The notes: generated from the letters alone by a model not told the origin. 64,000 bases of DNA from Kangiella sp. (GCF_014762745.1 NZ_JABURJ010000122.1:1-64000), one strand, 5' to 3'; shown: positions 1 through 9,158, numbered from the stretch's first letter. Made by a program: numbers and translations.

Positions 1-90
1 ATCAATTAAAACAATGGGTTAAAGACGAAATGGGCTAGTTATCTGGATCAGCCCCTTAATTATTATTAATAAAGCGCAAACACCGCTCGG

Positions 91-119
91 ATAATATAAA
101 ACAAGATCTGGCATGTCAA
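91..119 (-). promoter_or_regulatory. Strong sigma70-type promoter, probably of rpsB
   Basis: Reading leftward, a perfect TTGACA (119-114) is followed by a 17-base spacer and TATTAT (96-91). No reading frame starts between it and the window edge, so a leader of at least about 80 bases is expected. In gammaproteobacteria rpsB-tsf lies divergently next to map and has a long, S2-regulated leader. The downstream gene is therefore inferred to be rpsB, although it lies outside the window. Confidence 0.7.
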
Positions 120-288
120 AAAAATATACAATTCATACTTTAACCTCCTTATTGATAGTCATTTACTTATCCTGTTTCCCTTGTTTCCTACAATTCGTTA
201 GAATAGACCGCAAATTAGGATTTACCGTTTTAGCTTTCACTAACTTATTGAATCATAAGGTTTTGTGCGAACATCACTTGGGCAGAAG

Positions 289-1125
289 ATGACGATTAAG
301 ATTAAAACTCCTGAAGAGATTGAAAAAATGCGTGTTGCCGGGCGTCTGGCAGCGGAAGTATTGGAAATGATCGGCGAGCACGTCAAAAAGGGCGTGACAA
401 CCGAAGAGCTGAATGACATCTGCCATGAGCATATTGTTAAGGTGCAAGGTTGCTACCCTGCGCCTTTGTATTATGGTGGTGCGCCCTATCCTGTGACTTT
501 GGATGATAATGGCCAGCCAACCGAGCCGGTGCGTAATGGCGGCTTCCCTAAATCAGTCTGTACTTCAGTCAATGATGTCGTCTGCCACGGCATTCCGAGC
601 AAGAAGCCGCTGCGCAATGGGGATATCGTCAATATTGATGTGACTGTCATTAAAGATGGTTATCACGGTGACACCAGCAAGATGTTTGTCGTTGGTGAGC
701 CAACGCCACAGGCGAAAAAGTTAATCGACACCACTCAGGAAGCGCTCTACCTGGCCATTGATATGGTTAAACCAGGCGTACGTTTGGGCGATATTGGCGC
801 TGCCATTCAGAAATATGCCGAAGGTAAAGGCTATTCCATCGTGCGCGAATATTGCGGGCATGGCATTGGCGATACCTTCCACGAAGAACCACAGGTCACT
901 CACTATGGCCGTCCCGGCACTGGCGTTGAGCTTAAAGAGGGTATGACGTTCACTATCGAACCGATGATTAATGCGGGCAAGCGATTCGTTAAGCATCATA
1001 AAAAAGACGGCTGGACCGTAATGACCAAGGACAAGTCGCTGTCTGCGCAATGGGAGCATACTCTGTTAGTAACCGCCGATGGCGTTGAAGTATTAACTCG
1101 CCGTAACGAAGAGCCCTTCAAATAA
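289..1125 (+). CDS. map: Methionine aminopeptidase, type I, with a loop insertion
   Basis: Removes the N-terminal methionine from nascent proteins in the cytoplasm. The type I fold is clear: VCHGIP, the metal-ligand stretches NIDVTVIKDGYHGDTSK and EYCGHGIG, then TFTIEPM and the C-terminal QWEHTLLV. The ATG at 289 gives 278 residues and the N-terminus MTIKIKTPEEIEKM, which matches the family. A GTG at 265 would add eight residues not found in relatives. Compared with E. coli and Pseudomonas enzymes there is an extra segment of about 22 residues (roughly 63-84, rich in G, P, D and N) just before FPKSVC. The next gene, glnD, starts three bases after the stop, as in the conserved map-glnD-dapD order. 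Function is certain; the role of the insertion is unknown. Confidence 0.96.
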   Translation: MTIKIKTPEEIEKMRVAGRLAAEVLEMIGEHVKKGVTTEELNDICHEHIVKVQGCYPAPLYYGGAPYPVTLDDNGQPTEPVRNGGFPKSVCTSVNDVVCHGIPSKKPLRNGDIVNIDVTVIKDGYHGDTSKMFVVGEPTPQAKKLIDTTQEALYLAIDMVKPGVRLGDIGAAIQKYAEGKGYSIVREYCGHGIGDTFHEEPQVTHYGRPGTGVELKEGMTFTIEPMINAGKRFVKHHKKDGWTVMTKDKSLSAQWEHTLLVTADGVEVLTRRNEEPFK

Positions 1126-1128
1126 ATC

Positions 1129-3777
1129 GTGGCCAGTCCGGATAAATACAATTACCTACCAAAAGCAGCAGAGCTATTTAAAGGAAGCGATGCCAGCGAC
1201 CCAGTAGCACGCCTGAAAAGCTACAAAAATTATTTACAGGCTGGCCTGGATGCGCTGGTCAGGCAATTCCAAAAAGGCACCAGTATCAATCAGCTGCTTA
1301 AAGCTCGCAGTGCTCTGCTCGATCATATCCTTATTTCCAGCTGGCAACAGTTTCAGGTTAATGGCCATTCGGCTCTGATTGCAGTGGGTGGTTATGGTCG
1401 CGAGGAACTACAGCCCTATTCCGACCTTGATATTCTGGTGCTGTTAAGCGAAGAGGCAAGCTCTGAACACACTCAGGAACTGGAGTCCTGGTTGGCCTTT
1501 CTATGGGATATTGGCCTTGAAGTCGGTCATAGTGTCAGAACCGTTAGTCAATGCGAAGAACTGGCTCGAACCGATATTTCGGTTGCTACCAACCTTATCG
1601 AGTCCCGATTTTTGTGTGGTGGAAGCGCCCTTTTTAAAGATCTGCTCAGGGTGATAAAATCCGAAAGCTTCTGGCCTTCTGAGCAGTTTTTCCAGGCTAA
1701 GGTCAGCGAACAACGCGCTCGACATGCCAAGTTCAAGGATACGTCATTTAACCTTGAGCCAAATATAAAATCCAATCCTGGCGGACTGCGAGACCTGCAG
1801 GTGATGCAATGGATCACGCTCAAGCATTTCAAAACCAGCAGCTTGCACGATTTGATTGCCCATGGCATTTTCACACGTCGCGAATATAAGAGCCTGATCA
1901 ATCATCAGCAATACCTTAATCGGGTTCGCTTTGCTCTGCATGTGCTTTGTGACAAACGTGAAGATCGGCTCTTGTTTGAGCACCAGAAAAAAGTGGCGGA
2001 ATGGCTTGGTTATGAAGACGATGATCACAAGCTCGCCGTTGAGCACATGATGCAGCGCTATTATCGCGCAGTGATGTCTATCCGTAATCTTAATGAACTC
2101 TTTATTCAGGTCTTTGAACAGGAACATCTACGTCCTGATGAGCGGCAGGAAGTTATTGACCTGGACGACGACTTTTATATTTATAAAGGCCGCATTGGCG
2201 CCAATGATCCGGATCTTTTCTATAAAAAGCCTCACTGTCTGATCAAGATTTTCCGGCATATTTCGCTGCACCCTGAAATTCATGAGATTGAGGCGCGTAC
2301 GTTGCGCATCATTCGTTCGAGCCAACAGATCGTCAATGAACAATATCGGAACGATCCGATCAATATCAGTTTCTTCAAAGAGTTTTTATCAACCAAGCAA
2401 TTAACCAGCCGTGGTTTTGCTTTGATGAAGCGAACCAATATTCTCGGTGCATTAATACCGCTGTTCGCAAAAATCGAGGGGCAGATGCAGTTTGATCTAT
2501 TCCATGCCTATACGGTTGATGAACATACGCTATTTTTGCTGCGCCACATCATTCGCTACAACAAGCCGGAGTTCCAGCAGGAGTTTCCGCTGTGCAGCAA
2601 GATCATGAAAACACTGGTCGATCCAACGCCTCTTTATCTGGCAGCGATTTTTCATGATATTGGCAAAGGACGAGGCGGTGACCATTCTGAGCTGGGTGCC
2701 GTTGATGCACTCGAATACACCCAAAGCATCGGTCTTGAGCCACATATCTGCGAGCTGGTGTCATGGCTGGTGAAAAACCACCTCATTATGTCATTAGTGG
2801 CACAACGAAAAGACATCAGCGATCCAGACGTGATTGAAACCTTTGCCAAACAAATCCCCTCGATTCTGCATCTGGAATTGCTCTATGTTTTAACGGTCTC
2901 GGATATTCGTGCAACTAATCCGACGCTGTGGAATTCCTGGAAGGAATCGTTGCTTAAAGAATTATTCTTAGCGACCAAACAGTATCTTACCCAATCCACG
3001 CCACGCGCTAATCAGACCGAAATGGTGCAGGATACTCGACAGCAGGTGCTTGAGCAGTTCGGCAAGGTTGGCGACTCAATCGAGCCAATTCGAGAGCTGC
3101 TTGAAGAACTCGGCGATGAATATTTATTGCGTTACCACCCTGAGCAGATTATCTGGCAAACCGAGCAGTTGATGTCGCAACCTGAGCTTCCTTACGTTGC
3201 GATTAAGAATCACCGTTCTCAGGCAGGCACCGAAGTATTTATCGCGATTGAAGATCAGCGCGATCTGTTTGCCGCGATCACTGCGCTGCTCAGTCAGAAC
3301 CATCTGAATATTCAGGCTGCAACTTTATACACATCTCCCAAGGGCTTGTGTCTGGATACTTTTATTGTGCTTGATGAGCAGGGTCACCCACTATCATACG
3401 AGCGACGCATTCAGGAAATTCAGGAAAACCTGATTGATGGTCTGTCTGATCTGGAGCATCGCAAGCTGGATGTTAGTCGTGCACTCCCGAGCCGCTTGAA
3501 GCACTTCAATGTCAAAACTCGTATAGCCTTTAGTTATGACGAGAACTCTAATCTGACCACTTTGGAAATTACCGCTTTGGATCGCCCTGCACTTTTGGCA
3601 AAATTGGGGCAGGCCTTCATGGACTGCGAACTCAAGGTTCACTCAGCCAAGATTGTTACCCTTGGCGAGCGTGTGGAGGATACCTTCACTCTAAGCCGTC
3701 GTAACAATCAGCCGCTGAAAGACAAAGCAGATCTGAAGGCAGTGAAACAGAAAATTTTAGAAGCCATTGCTGGCTAA
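1129..3777 (+). CDS. glnD: Bifunctional uridylyltransferase / uridylyl-removing enzyme (PII regulator)
   Basis: Central nitrogen sensor: adds UMP to PII (GlnB/GlnK) when glutamine is low and removes it when glutamine is high. The protein has 882 residues (E. coli 890). The nucleotidyltransferase motif GGYGREELQPYSDLD begins at residue 87. The HD phosphohydrolase motif HDIGKG is at residue 509, and two ACT-type glutamine-sensing domains occupy roughly 700-780 and 810-882. The start is a GTG three bases after the map stop, with little Shine-Dalgarno complementarity, so translation is probably coupled to map. dapD follows after 37 bases. Nothing essential is missing. Confidence 0.96.
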   Translation: MASPDKYNYLPKAAELFKGSDASDPVARLKSYKNYLQAGLDALVRQFQKGTSINQLLKARSALLDHILISSWQQFQVNGHSALIAVGGYGREELQPYSDLDILVLLSEEASSEHTQELESWLAFLWDIGLEVGHSVRTVSQCEELARTDISVATNLIESRFLCGGSALFKDLLRVIKSESFWPSEQFFQAKVSEQRARHAKFKDTSFNLEPNIKSNPGGLRDLQVMQWITLKHFKTSSLHDLIAHGIFTRREYKSLINHQQYLNRVRFALHVLCDKREDRLLFEHQKKVAEWLGYEDDDHKLAVEHMMQRYYRAVMSIRNLNELFIQVFEQEHLRPDERQEVIDLDDDFYIYKGRIGANDPDLFYKKPHCLIKIFRHISLHPEIHEIEARTLRIIRSSQQIVNEQYRNDPINISFFKEFLSTKQLTSRGFALMKRTNILGALIPLFAKIEGQMQFDLFHAYTVDEHTLFLLRHIIRYNKPEFQQEFPLCSKIMKTLVDPTPLYLAAIFHDIGKGRGGDHSELGAVDALEYTQSIGLEPHICELVSWLVKNHLIMSLVAQRKDISDPDVIETFAKQIPSILHLELLYVLTVSDIRATNPTLWNSWKESLLKELFLATKQYLTQSTPRANQTEMVQDTRQQVLEQFGKVGDSIEPIRELLEELGDEYLLRYHPEQIIWQTEQLMSQPELPYVAIKNHRSQAGTEVFIAIEDQRDLFAAITALLSQNHLNIQAATLYTSPKGLCLDTFIVLDEQGHPLSYERRIQEIQENLIDGLSDLEHRKLDVSRALPSRLKHFNVKTRIAFSYDENSNLTTLEITALDRPALLAKLGQAFMDCELKVHSAKIVTLGERVEDTFTLSRRNNQPLKDKADLKAVKQKILEAIAG

Positions 3778-3814
3778 CCCACAATTCCTAATTTGATTGT
3801 AAAAGAGAAACACT

Positions 3815-4639
3815 ATGTCATTACAAACTACTATTGAACAAGCATTTGAAAGTCGTGATCAACTATCGCCAGCATCAGCACCACAAGAAATCAAGGATGC
3901 AGTTAGTGAAGCTTTAAACCTTCTTGACTCAGGCAAGGCTCGCGTTGCGGAAAAGATTGATGGCGACTGGGTTGTACATCAATGGTTGAAAAAAGCTGTA
4001 TTGTTATCGTTCCGTTTGAATGACAACAAAGTGATTGATACTGGCCTTGCTCAGTTCTATGACAAGGTGCCAATGAAATACCAGAACATGACTGAAGAAG
4101 AGTTCAAAGCTGGCGGCACTCGCGTGGTTCCTCATGCAATTGCACGTCATGGGTCATTCATTGCTAAAAATGTTGTTTTAATGCCAAGCTACACAAACAT
4201 AGGTGCTTACATTGATGAAGGCGCCATGATTGATACCTGGGCCACGGTGGGTTCGTGTGCACAGATCGGAAAGAATGTTCATCTGTCTGGCGGCGCTGGA
4301 ATTGGCGGTGTTTTAGAGCCATTACAGGCTGGGCCAACTATCATTGAAGATAACTGTTTTATCGGTGCACGTTCTGAAGTAGTGGAAGGTGTGATTGTCG
4401 AGGAAGGTTCTGTACTTTCTATGGGCGTTTTCCTTGGCCAGAGTACCAAAATTTATAATCGTCTGACCGATGAAGTATCTTATGGTCGCGTACCAGCTGG
4501 CTCCGTGGTTGTGCCGGGCAGCTTGCCTTCTGATTGCGGTAAATACAATTTGAACTGCGCCGTTATCGTGAAGCAGGTGGATGCGAAAACTCGCGCAAAA
4601 ACCAGCATCAATGATTTACTACGCATGGACAAATTTTAA
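3815..4639 (+). CDS. dapD: Tetrahydrodipicolinate N-succinyltransferase
   Basis: Catalyses the succinyl-CoA-dependent step of the succinylase branch of diaminopimelate/lysine synthesis. It has 274 residues, the same length as E. coli DapD, and near-identical blocks such as [30 protein letters not shown] and [16 protein letters not shown]. These form the left-handed beta-helix of hexapeptide repeats (about residues 105-235). The start ATG follows an AAGAGAAA stretch. It lies between glnD and yffB-dapE, so two enzymes of the same pathway (DapD, DapE) are encoded within 2.4 kb on one strand. Function is secure. Confidence 0.97.
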   Translation: MSLQTTIEQAFESRDQLSPASAPQEIKDAVSEALNLLDSGKARVAEKIDGDWVVHQWLKKAVLLSFRLNDNKVIDTGLAQFYDKVPMKYQNMTEEEFKAGGTRVVPHAIARHGSFIAKNVVLMPSYTNIGAYIDEGAMIDTWATVGSCAQIGKNVHLSGGAGIGGVLEPLQAGPTIIEDNCFIGARSEVVEGVIVEEGSVLSMGVFLGQSTKIYNRLTDEVSYGRVPAGSVVVPGSLPSDCGKYNLNCAVIVKQVDAKTRAKTSINDLLRMDKF

Positions 4640-4654
4640 GAGGTGGGTTTCATT

Positions 4655-5020
4655 ATGAGTCAGTCAGTCAAAATCTATGGCATCCCAAATTGCGATACAG
4701 TACGTAAAGCTGTTAAATGGTTAGAGGCTAATGAGATAGAGCATGAATTTATCGACTATCGGAAAAATCCTCTGCCGCGAAAAGAGATCGAAAGCTGGGA
4801 CAAGGCTATTGGTTGGGAAACTTTTTTGAACAAACGCAGTACTGCCTGGAAACCGCTTGACCAATCAGTCAAAGACAATATCGACCGAGATTCTGCTTTG
4901 GACTTAATGTTAGAAAGGGTAACCTTGATTAAACGCCCAGTGCTGGTACTGAAAGACGGCAACAATATTGATGTTCACTTGAGCTTCAAACCAGAACAGT
5001 ATCAGGCGATTTTCAATTAA
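4655..5020 (+). CDS. yffB: ArsC/Spx-family thioredoxin-fold protein YffB
   Basis: A 121-residue member of the ArsC/Spx/MgsR family. It begins with a thioredoxin-like strand and NCDTVRKA, which contains a single redox cysteine rather than a CxxC pair. The family-typical NKRSTAWKPLD and the cis-proline segment IKRPVLV follow. The ATG at 4655 is chosen because AAGAGGTGG lies just upstream; an in-frame GTG at 4643 overlaps that ribosome-binding site. In E. coli yffB also lies directly upstream of dapE, and here the gap is 12 bases. The biochemical role is not established. It lacks the further cysteines expected of a classical arsenate reductase, so an arsenic role should not be assumed. Confidence 0.85.
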   Translation: MSQSVKIYGIPNCDTVRKAVKWLEANEIEHEFIDYRKNPLPRKEIESWDKAIGWETFLNKRSTAWKPLDQSVKDNIDRDSALDLMLERVTLIKRPVLVLKDGNNIDVHLSFKPEQYQAIFN

Positions 5021-5032
5021 CGAGATAATTCT

Positions 5033-6178
5033 ATGAGCGAAACGCTGGCCCTCAGTAAAGATCTGATTAATCGACCTTCGGTAACGCCGGAAGATGCTGG
5101 CTGCCAGCAAATGATGATGGATTATCTCGAAGTTCTTGGCTTCAACAATGAAATCATGAACTTTGAAGATACCAGTAACTTCTGGTCTTTGCGTCAAGGC
5201 AAAACCGAAGGGCCGGTATTTGTTTTTGCAGGCCACACCGATGTGGTTCCAGCTGGCCCACTAGACAAGTGGCACAGCCCACCCTTCGAAGCAACAGAAA
5301 AAGACGGTTACCTATTTGGGCGTGGTGCTGCAGATATGAAATCCAGTCTGGCGGCCATGCTGGTTGCCAGCAAACGTTTCGTTAAGGATTATCCTGACCA
5401 TAATGGCTCAATTGGCTTTTTGATTACCAGTGATGAAGAAGGCCCTTTTATCAATGGCACTGTCCGCGTTGTTGAAGAGTTGATGAAACGAAACCAGCCG
5501 CTTGATTACTGCGTCGTGGGTGAGCCTTCCAGTAGTGAGCAGTTTGGTGACGTCATCAAGAACGGGCGTCGCGGCTCACTGACAGGATTTTTAACCATCA
5601 AAGGCACCCAAGGTCATGTGGCCTACCCTCATCTTGCTGACAATGCCATTCATAAATCGCTCAAAGCGTTAGATGAATTGGCTCATACCGAATGGGATCA
5701 GGGCAATGAATTCTTTCCGGCCACCAGTTTTCAGATTGCCATAATCAAAGCTGGTACCGCAGGCAATGTTATTCCGGGCGAAAAGTACGTCGAGTTTAAT
5801 TTTCGCTATTCCACTGAAACGACCCATGAAGAATTGCAGCAAAGAGTCCTCGCAATTCTCGACAAATATAACCTTGAGTATGACCTTAACTGGAAACTCA
5901 ATGGCGAGCCTTTCCTAACCGACCATGGTCACCTGCTAGTAGCTGCTCGCAACGCCATCAAGGCAGCCTGCCAAATTGATACAGCTCCATTAACTAGCGG
6001 CGGTACCTCGGATGGTCGCTTTATTGCCAAAACAGGTGCCGAGATTGTAGAGATTGGGCCTGTTAACAAAACCATTCATCAGATTAACGAATGCGTTAAG
6101 ATTGAAGATCTCGATAAGCTCACTGAAGTCTATTACCAGATTTTGGTAGAGTTATTGGCAACACCAAAAACATTCTAA
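5033..6178 (+). CDS. dapE: Succinyl-diaminopimelate desuccinylase
   Basis: Di-zinc hydrolase that frees LL-diaminopimelate and succinate for lysine and peptidoglycan synthesis. It has 381 residues (E. coli 375). Family M20 motifs are present: GHTDVVP with H68, GRGAADMK with D101, and TSDEEG with catalytic and ligand glutamates 135-136. [10 protein letters not shown] and the late zinc histidine in KTIHQINE complete the site. The dimerisation domain lies at about residues 182-295. It follows yffB by 12 bases and is probably co-transcribed with it. Nothing is unusual. Confidence 0.96.
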   Translation: MSETLALSKDLINRPSVTPEDAGCQQMMMDYLEVLGFNNEIMNFEDTSNFWSLRQGKTEGPVFVFAGHTDVVPAGPLDKWHSPPFEATEKDGYLFGRGAADMKSSLAAMLVASKRFVKDYPDHNGSIGFLITSDEEGPFINGTVRVVEELMKRNQPLDYCVVGEPSSSEQFGDVIKNGRRGSLTGFLTIKGTQGHVAYPHLADNAIHKSLKALDELAHTEWDQGNEFFPATSFQIAIIKAGTAGNVIPGEKYVEFNFRYSTETTHEELQQRVLAILDKYNLEYDLNWKLNGEPFLTDHGHLLVAARNAIKAACQIDTAPLTSGGTSDGRFIAKTGAEIVEIGPVNKTIHQINECVKIEDLDKLTEVYYQILVELLATPKTF

Positions 6179-6199
6179 TCAATAAGCTTAAGGCACTTT

Positions 6200-6910
6200 A
6201 TGCACTCTTCGATGATGACAGCGGAACAGATTATCGGTCTTAATCAGGATCACCTGTTGCACATTGCAGACAATAGCGAACTGCTTGGTCAAAAATTTCA
6301 ATGCCATCATGAAGTGCTGGTGCCGATTGCAAAACTGATTCGTCGCTCTGAGCTTGATGGCATTCCGCTACGTATTGTCAGTAGCTACCGTTCATTTGAG
6401 CATCAGCTTTCCATCTGGAACAAAAAATATTATCAGGAAGTCACCCTTAACCTGCGCGACGGTTCGACCGTTAACTCCCAGGATCTTGATGGGCAGGAAA
6501 GAGTGAATGCGATACTACATTATTCTGCTTTACCCGGCGCCAGCCGCCATCACTGGGGCACTGATTTTGATGTATTTGATGCCAGCGCCATTGATATGGG
6601 CCATGAAGTGGAACTCACCGAGCAGGAGTTCGCCAAACAGGGCCCTTGCGCCAGCTTGAGTGACTGGCTTGAAGATCACATAAGCCAATACCAGTTTTTT
6701 AAACCCTATGCTCAGGATATTGGAGGTGTTGCCTGCGAGCCGTGGCATATCAGTTATCAGCCCATTGCTGAGAAAGCACTGCAAGAATTTCCACTGGAGT
6801 TATTAAGGCAGGCGCTGGAGCAATCGGATATTGGCGGAAAGCAATTCATTATGCCAAAGCTCGATGTTCTGGTGCATAAATATGTTATGAATATTTGCAA
6901 ACCTGCATAG
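6200..6910 (+). CDS. M15B (VanY-like) D-alanyl-D-alanine carboxypeptidase family protein
   Basis: Zinc peptidase of the VanY/LdcB type, expected to trim peptidoglycan stem peptides. The signature blocks are SSYRSFEHQ (about residue 56), SALPGASRHHWGTDFD (H and D zinc ligands) and EPWHISY (general base and last zinc ligand). The length of 236 residues is typical. The start ATG has AAGG seven bases upstream. There is no obvious cleavable signal peptide, so the site of action is uncertain; some relatives are cytoplasmic and recycle muropeptides. It lies 21 bases behind dapE, whose product feeds peptidoglycan precursors. The exact substrate (D,D or L,D bond) cannot be read from sequence. Confidence 0.8.
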   Translation: MHSSMMTAEQIIGLNQDHLLHIADNSELLGQKFQCHHEVLVPIAKLIRRSELDGIPLRIVSSYRSFEHQLSIWNKKYYQEVTLNLRDGSTVNSQDLDGQERVNAILHYSALPGASRHHWGTDFDVFDASAIDMGHEVELTEQEFAKQGPCASLSDWLEDHISQYQFFKPYAQDIGGVACEPWHISYQPIAEKALQEFPLELLRQALEQSDIGGKQFIMPKLDVLVHKYVMNICKPA

Positions 6911-6942
6911 CTCCAAAACCTAACACATTAGCGAGGTACAGG

Positions 6943-7218
6943 ATGTTAAAAGCAATTGCCGTAACCTTTATCATTTTTGCCATTTTGTTTTCTGGCATTA
7001 TAGCTTTGAAACGATCAGCAAATCACTGGAAGGTCCCAAAAGGGGTTAAACCGCAGCCTTATGATAATGAAAAACAAGGTGATGAAGGCGTATCAAACAA
7101 TGACCATAAAAATGAAGCGCCTCAATTAACCGACCAATCTAAACCAGGCTCAGACAAGAAACAGGCAGATAAACCAGGCTCAGACAAACAACAGGCTGAC
7201 ACTCAAGACAAACCATAA
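6943..7218 (+). CDS. Small single-span membrane protein, DUF2897-like
   Basis: A 91-residue protein with an N-terminal hydrophobic segment (about residues 3-22), then ALKRSANHWKVPKG and a long charged, K/D/Q/P-rich tail. The short helix followed by ALK-x-A-x-x-x-K-x-P resembles DUF2897 proteins of gammaproteobacteria, a tentative match. The ATG at 6943 is preceded by GAGG with a six-base spacer. Upstream in-frame starts overlap the M15 gene and are unlikely. The C-terminal tail contains a tandem duplication (7141-7200). Function unknown. Confidence 0.6.
   Translation: MLKAIAVTFIIFAILFSGIIALKRSANHWKVPKGVKPQPYDNEKQGDEGVSNNDHKNEAPQLTDQSKPGSDKKQADKPGSDKQQADTQDKP
7141..7200 (+). repeat. Two tandem 30-bp repeats inside the small membrane protein gene
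   Basis: Bases 7141-7170 and 7171-7200 are copies of the same 30-base unit with four mismatches. They encode the in-frame repeats KPGSDKKQAD and KPGSDKQQAD in the hydrophilic tail. The pattern is a typical replication-slippage duplication. Confidence 0.9.
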
Positions 7219-7258
7219 ACTTCAGCTAAATCGCTTAACTATATGGGGGCGTTAAGCA

Positions 7259-8653
7259 ATGCAACAGAAGATTCGACAACTTGCTTTACTTTTAGGGCCA
7301 GCGCTTTCAGTGCTGGTCTACTTTCTGATGAGCAACTCTGGCTTTACTCATACAGCTGCAATCACTGCAGCGATTGCTACCTTGTGTGCAATCTGGTGGA
7401 TCTTTGAGCCTATCCCAATACCGGCAACTTCTCTCATTCCCATTGCGGCTTTCCCTGCATTTGATGTCCTTAGCGCGAAACAAGTTGCTGAAGCCTATGG
7501 CCACTGGTTAATTCTTTTATTAATGGGTGGATTTATTCTATCCACTGCTCTGGAAAAAAGTGGTACTCATAAAAGACTGGCATTAGGCATGATTCGACTG
7601 GTGGGCTCACATTCCGAAAAGCGGATTGTGTTTGGTTTCATGGTTGCCAGTGCAGCTCTTAGCATGTGGATTTCTAACACAGCCACAACGTTAATGCTCT
7701 TGCCTGTTGCGATGGCGATTATTCAATGTGGGCCAGACAATGAAAACACTCGTAAGTTTGCTATCGCCTTACTGCTTGGACTTGGTTACGCTGCTAACAT
7801 TGGTGGCGTTGGAACTCCGATTGGCACACCTCCCAACCTCTTGTTCATGAACTTCTACGCTCAGGCAACTGGCGAAGTTATCAGTTTTATTGACTGGATG
7901 ATGTGGGCATTACCCATTGTTATCCTGTTTGTACCATTGATGTGGATATGGCTGACACGCAAGCTGGAAGCTCATCAAAGCTATGACCTGCCACCTGTTG
8001 GCAAGTGGCGCCCAGAAGAAAAACGAACCATGGCAGTGTTTGCTATTGTGGCCCTGCTTTGGATTTTTCGCACCGGCCCCTTCGGCGGCTGGAGCGAACT
8101 GTTAGGTCTGGAGCATGCAAACGATGCATCAGTTGCGCTATTAGGTGTCATTGCCATGTTTATGATTCCCAATGGTAAAGGATGTAAATTACTCGACTGG
8201 GAAACTGCCAACAAAATTCCATGGGGAGTCTTATTGTTGTTTGCTGGAGGCATCGCCATTGCCTCAGCCTTTACTGCATCAGGACTAAGCGAAATCATTG
8301 GTAACTCAATGAGCTTCCTGACAGATTTACCGCCATTATTGTTGATCGTTTCGGTTTGCCTAATCGTTACCTTTGTTACCGAGCTGACCAGCAATACCGC
8401 AACAGCTGCATTGCTAATGCCAATATTGGCTGCTGCCGGTATTGCTGCTGGCATGGATCCTGCAATCCTGATGTTCCCCGCAGCCATCAGCGCCAGTTGC
8501 GCCTTTATGTTGCCAGTGGCCACCGGCCCCAATGCTGTGGTCTTTTCCAGTAATAAATTAAGTGTCGAGTTGATGGTAAGAAATGGCTTTATTATGAACC
8601 TGATTGGGGCAGGGATTATTACATTGGTGGTTTACTTTTTAGTTGGCCATTAA
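7259..8653 (+). CDS. DASS/SLC13-family anion (dicarboxylate) transporter
   Basis: A 464-residue inner-membrane protein with about 11-12 hydrophobic spans. Both halves carry the SNT substrate/sodium motif of the divalent anion:sodium symporter family: WISNTATTLMLLP near residue 140 and ELTSNTATAALLMP near residue 378. The N-terminal FEPIPIPATSLIPI stretch also fits. Members import succinate, malate, citrate or sulphate with sodium; the exact anion cannot be inferred here. The start ATG is preceded by a GGGGGCG run. The gene is followed by a 536-base gap that contains the compound hairpin element. Confidence 0.88.
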   Translation: MQQKIRQLALLLGPALSVLVYFLMSNSGFTHTAAITAAIATLCAIWWIFEPIPIPATSLIPIAAFPAFDVLSAKQVAEAYGHWLILLLMGGFILSTALEKSGTHKRLALGMIRLVGSHSEKRIVFGFMVASAALSMWISNTATTLMLLPVAMAIIQCGPDNENTRKFAIALLLGLGYAANIGGVGTPIGTPPNLLFMNFYAQATGEVISFIDWMMWALPIVILFVPLMWIWLTRKLEAHQSYDLPPVGKWRPEEKRTMAVFAIVALLWIFRTGPFGGWSELLGLEHANDASVALLGVIAMFMIPNGKGCKLLDWETANKIPWGVLLLFAGGIAIASAFTASGLSEIIGNSMSFLTDLPPLLLIVSVCLIVTFVTELTSNTATAALLMPILAAAGIAAGMDPAILMFPAAISASCAFMLPVATGPNAVVFSSNKLSVELMVRNGFIMNLIGAGIITLVVYFLVGH

Positions 8654-8782
8654 GAGTTACTTTGTTTTGTTATTTATCACATTTTGGCGTTAACTGTTTA
8701 ACTATATACTCTGCGAATGCTGACTCTTAATGAAGTCCTCACAGTAATATTTTAAATCTCTATTTCGCTTCTCAGCGAGTTA

Positions 8783-8959
8783 CTTTTACGGAATACATCC
8801 TTGTATTCCTCTGAAGCCAGCGTCGCTTCACTCCGCTGTTCAAATTTGTTCCAGACAAATTTGTCTTGCCCTAAGTAACCACAAAATCGTCAGGAACGAT
8901 TTTGAATAGCGAAGCTAGCCCGAAGGGTGAAGTACAGGATGTACTTCATAAAAGAAGAC
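8783..8959. repeat. Compound inverted element: two copies of a two-hairpin unit
   Basis: Between the transporter and the crotonase there is no gene for 536 bases, but four perfect short hairpins follow one another. They are 8790-8809 (8-bp stem), 8841-8863 (9-bp stem), 8882-8904 (9-bp stem) and 8929-8947 (8-bp stem). Read outside-in from each end, the two halves are homologous: CTTTTA, then a hairpin whose loop contains ATCC, then a CTTCGCT-like linker, then TTCAAA..GTTCC. hairpins. The second half is therefore an inverted copy of the first, with stems that have diverged compensatorily. It looks like an intergenic repeat family. No terminal direct repeats or coding capacity were seen. The flanks (8654-8782 and 8960-9161) show nothing recognisable. 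Confidence 0.75.
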
Positions 8960-9158
8960 CACCCCGTGATTGAGGCTTTGCTTCGCTCAGCTTCCTTCGT
9001 GTTAGCCAAGTGACTTAACGCACCGTAAAATACGTTCCATCCTTGGCCCGAATTTTACTATTCAAATCATCCACGATTTGAATTGCTATCTCTTGGCTAC
9101 TACTCAGCTCAATCAAAAGGGGCGAGATGGCTGGAGCACGCTTGTAATAAAGGCAAAC

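Noticed and set aside
3..38. Rightward open frame ending at 36-38 (QLKQWVKDEMG then stop) at the left edge
   Set aside because: Too short to judge, and a strong leftward promoter and the usual divergent rpsB argue against a rightward gene ending here.
4655..5020. Arsenate reductase (arsC) annotation for the yffB gene
   Set aside because: The family includes ArsC, but the single-cysteine site, the neighbourhood with dapE and the absence of other ars genes favour YffB.
7981..8532. 183-codon minus-strand frame inside the DASS transporter
   Set aside because: Shadow of a strongly supported membrane-protein gene; composition reflects the complementary codons and there is no start signal.
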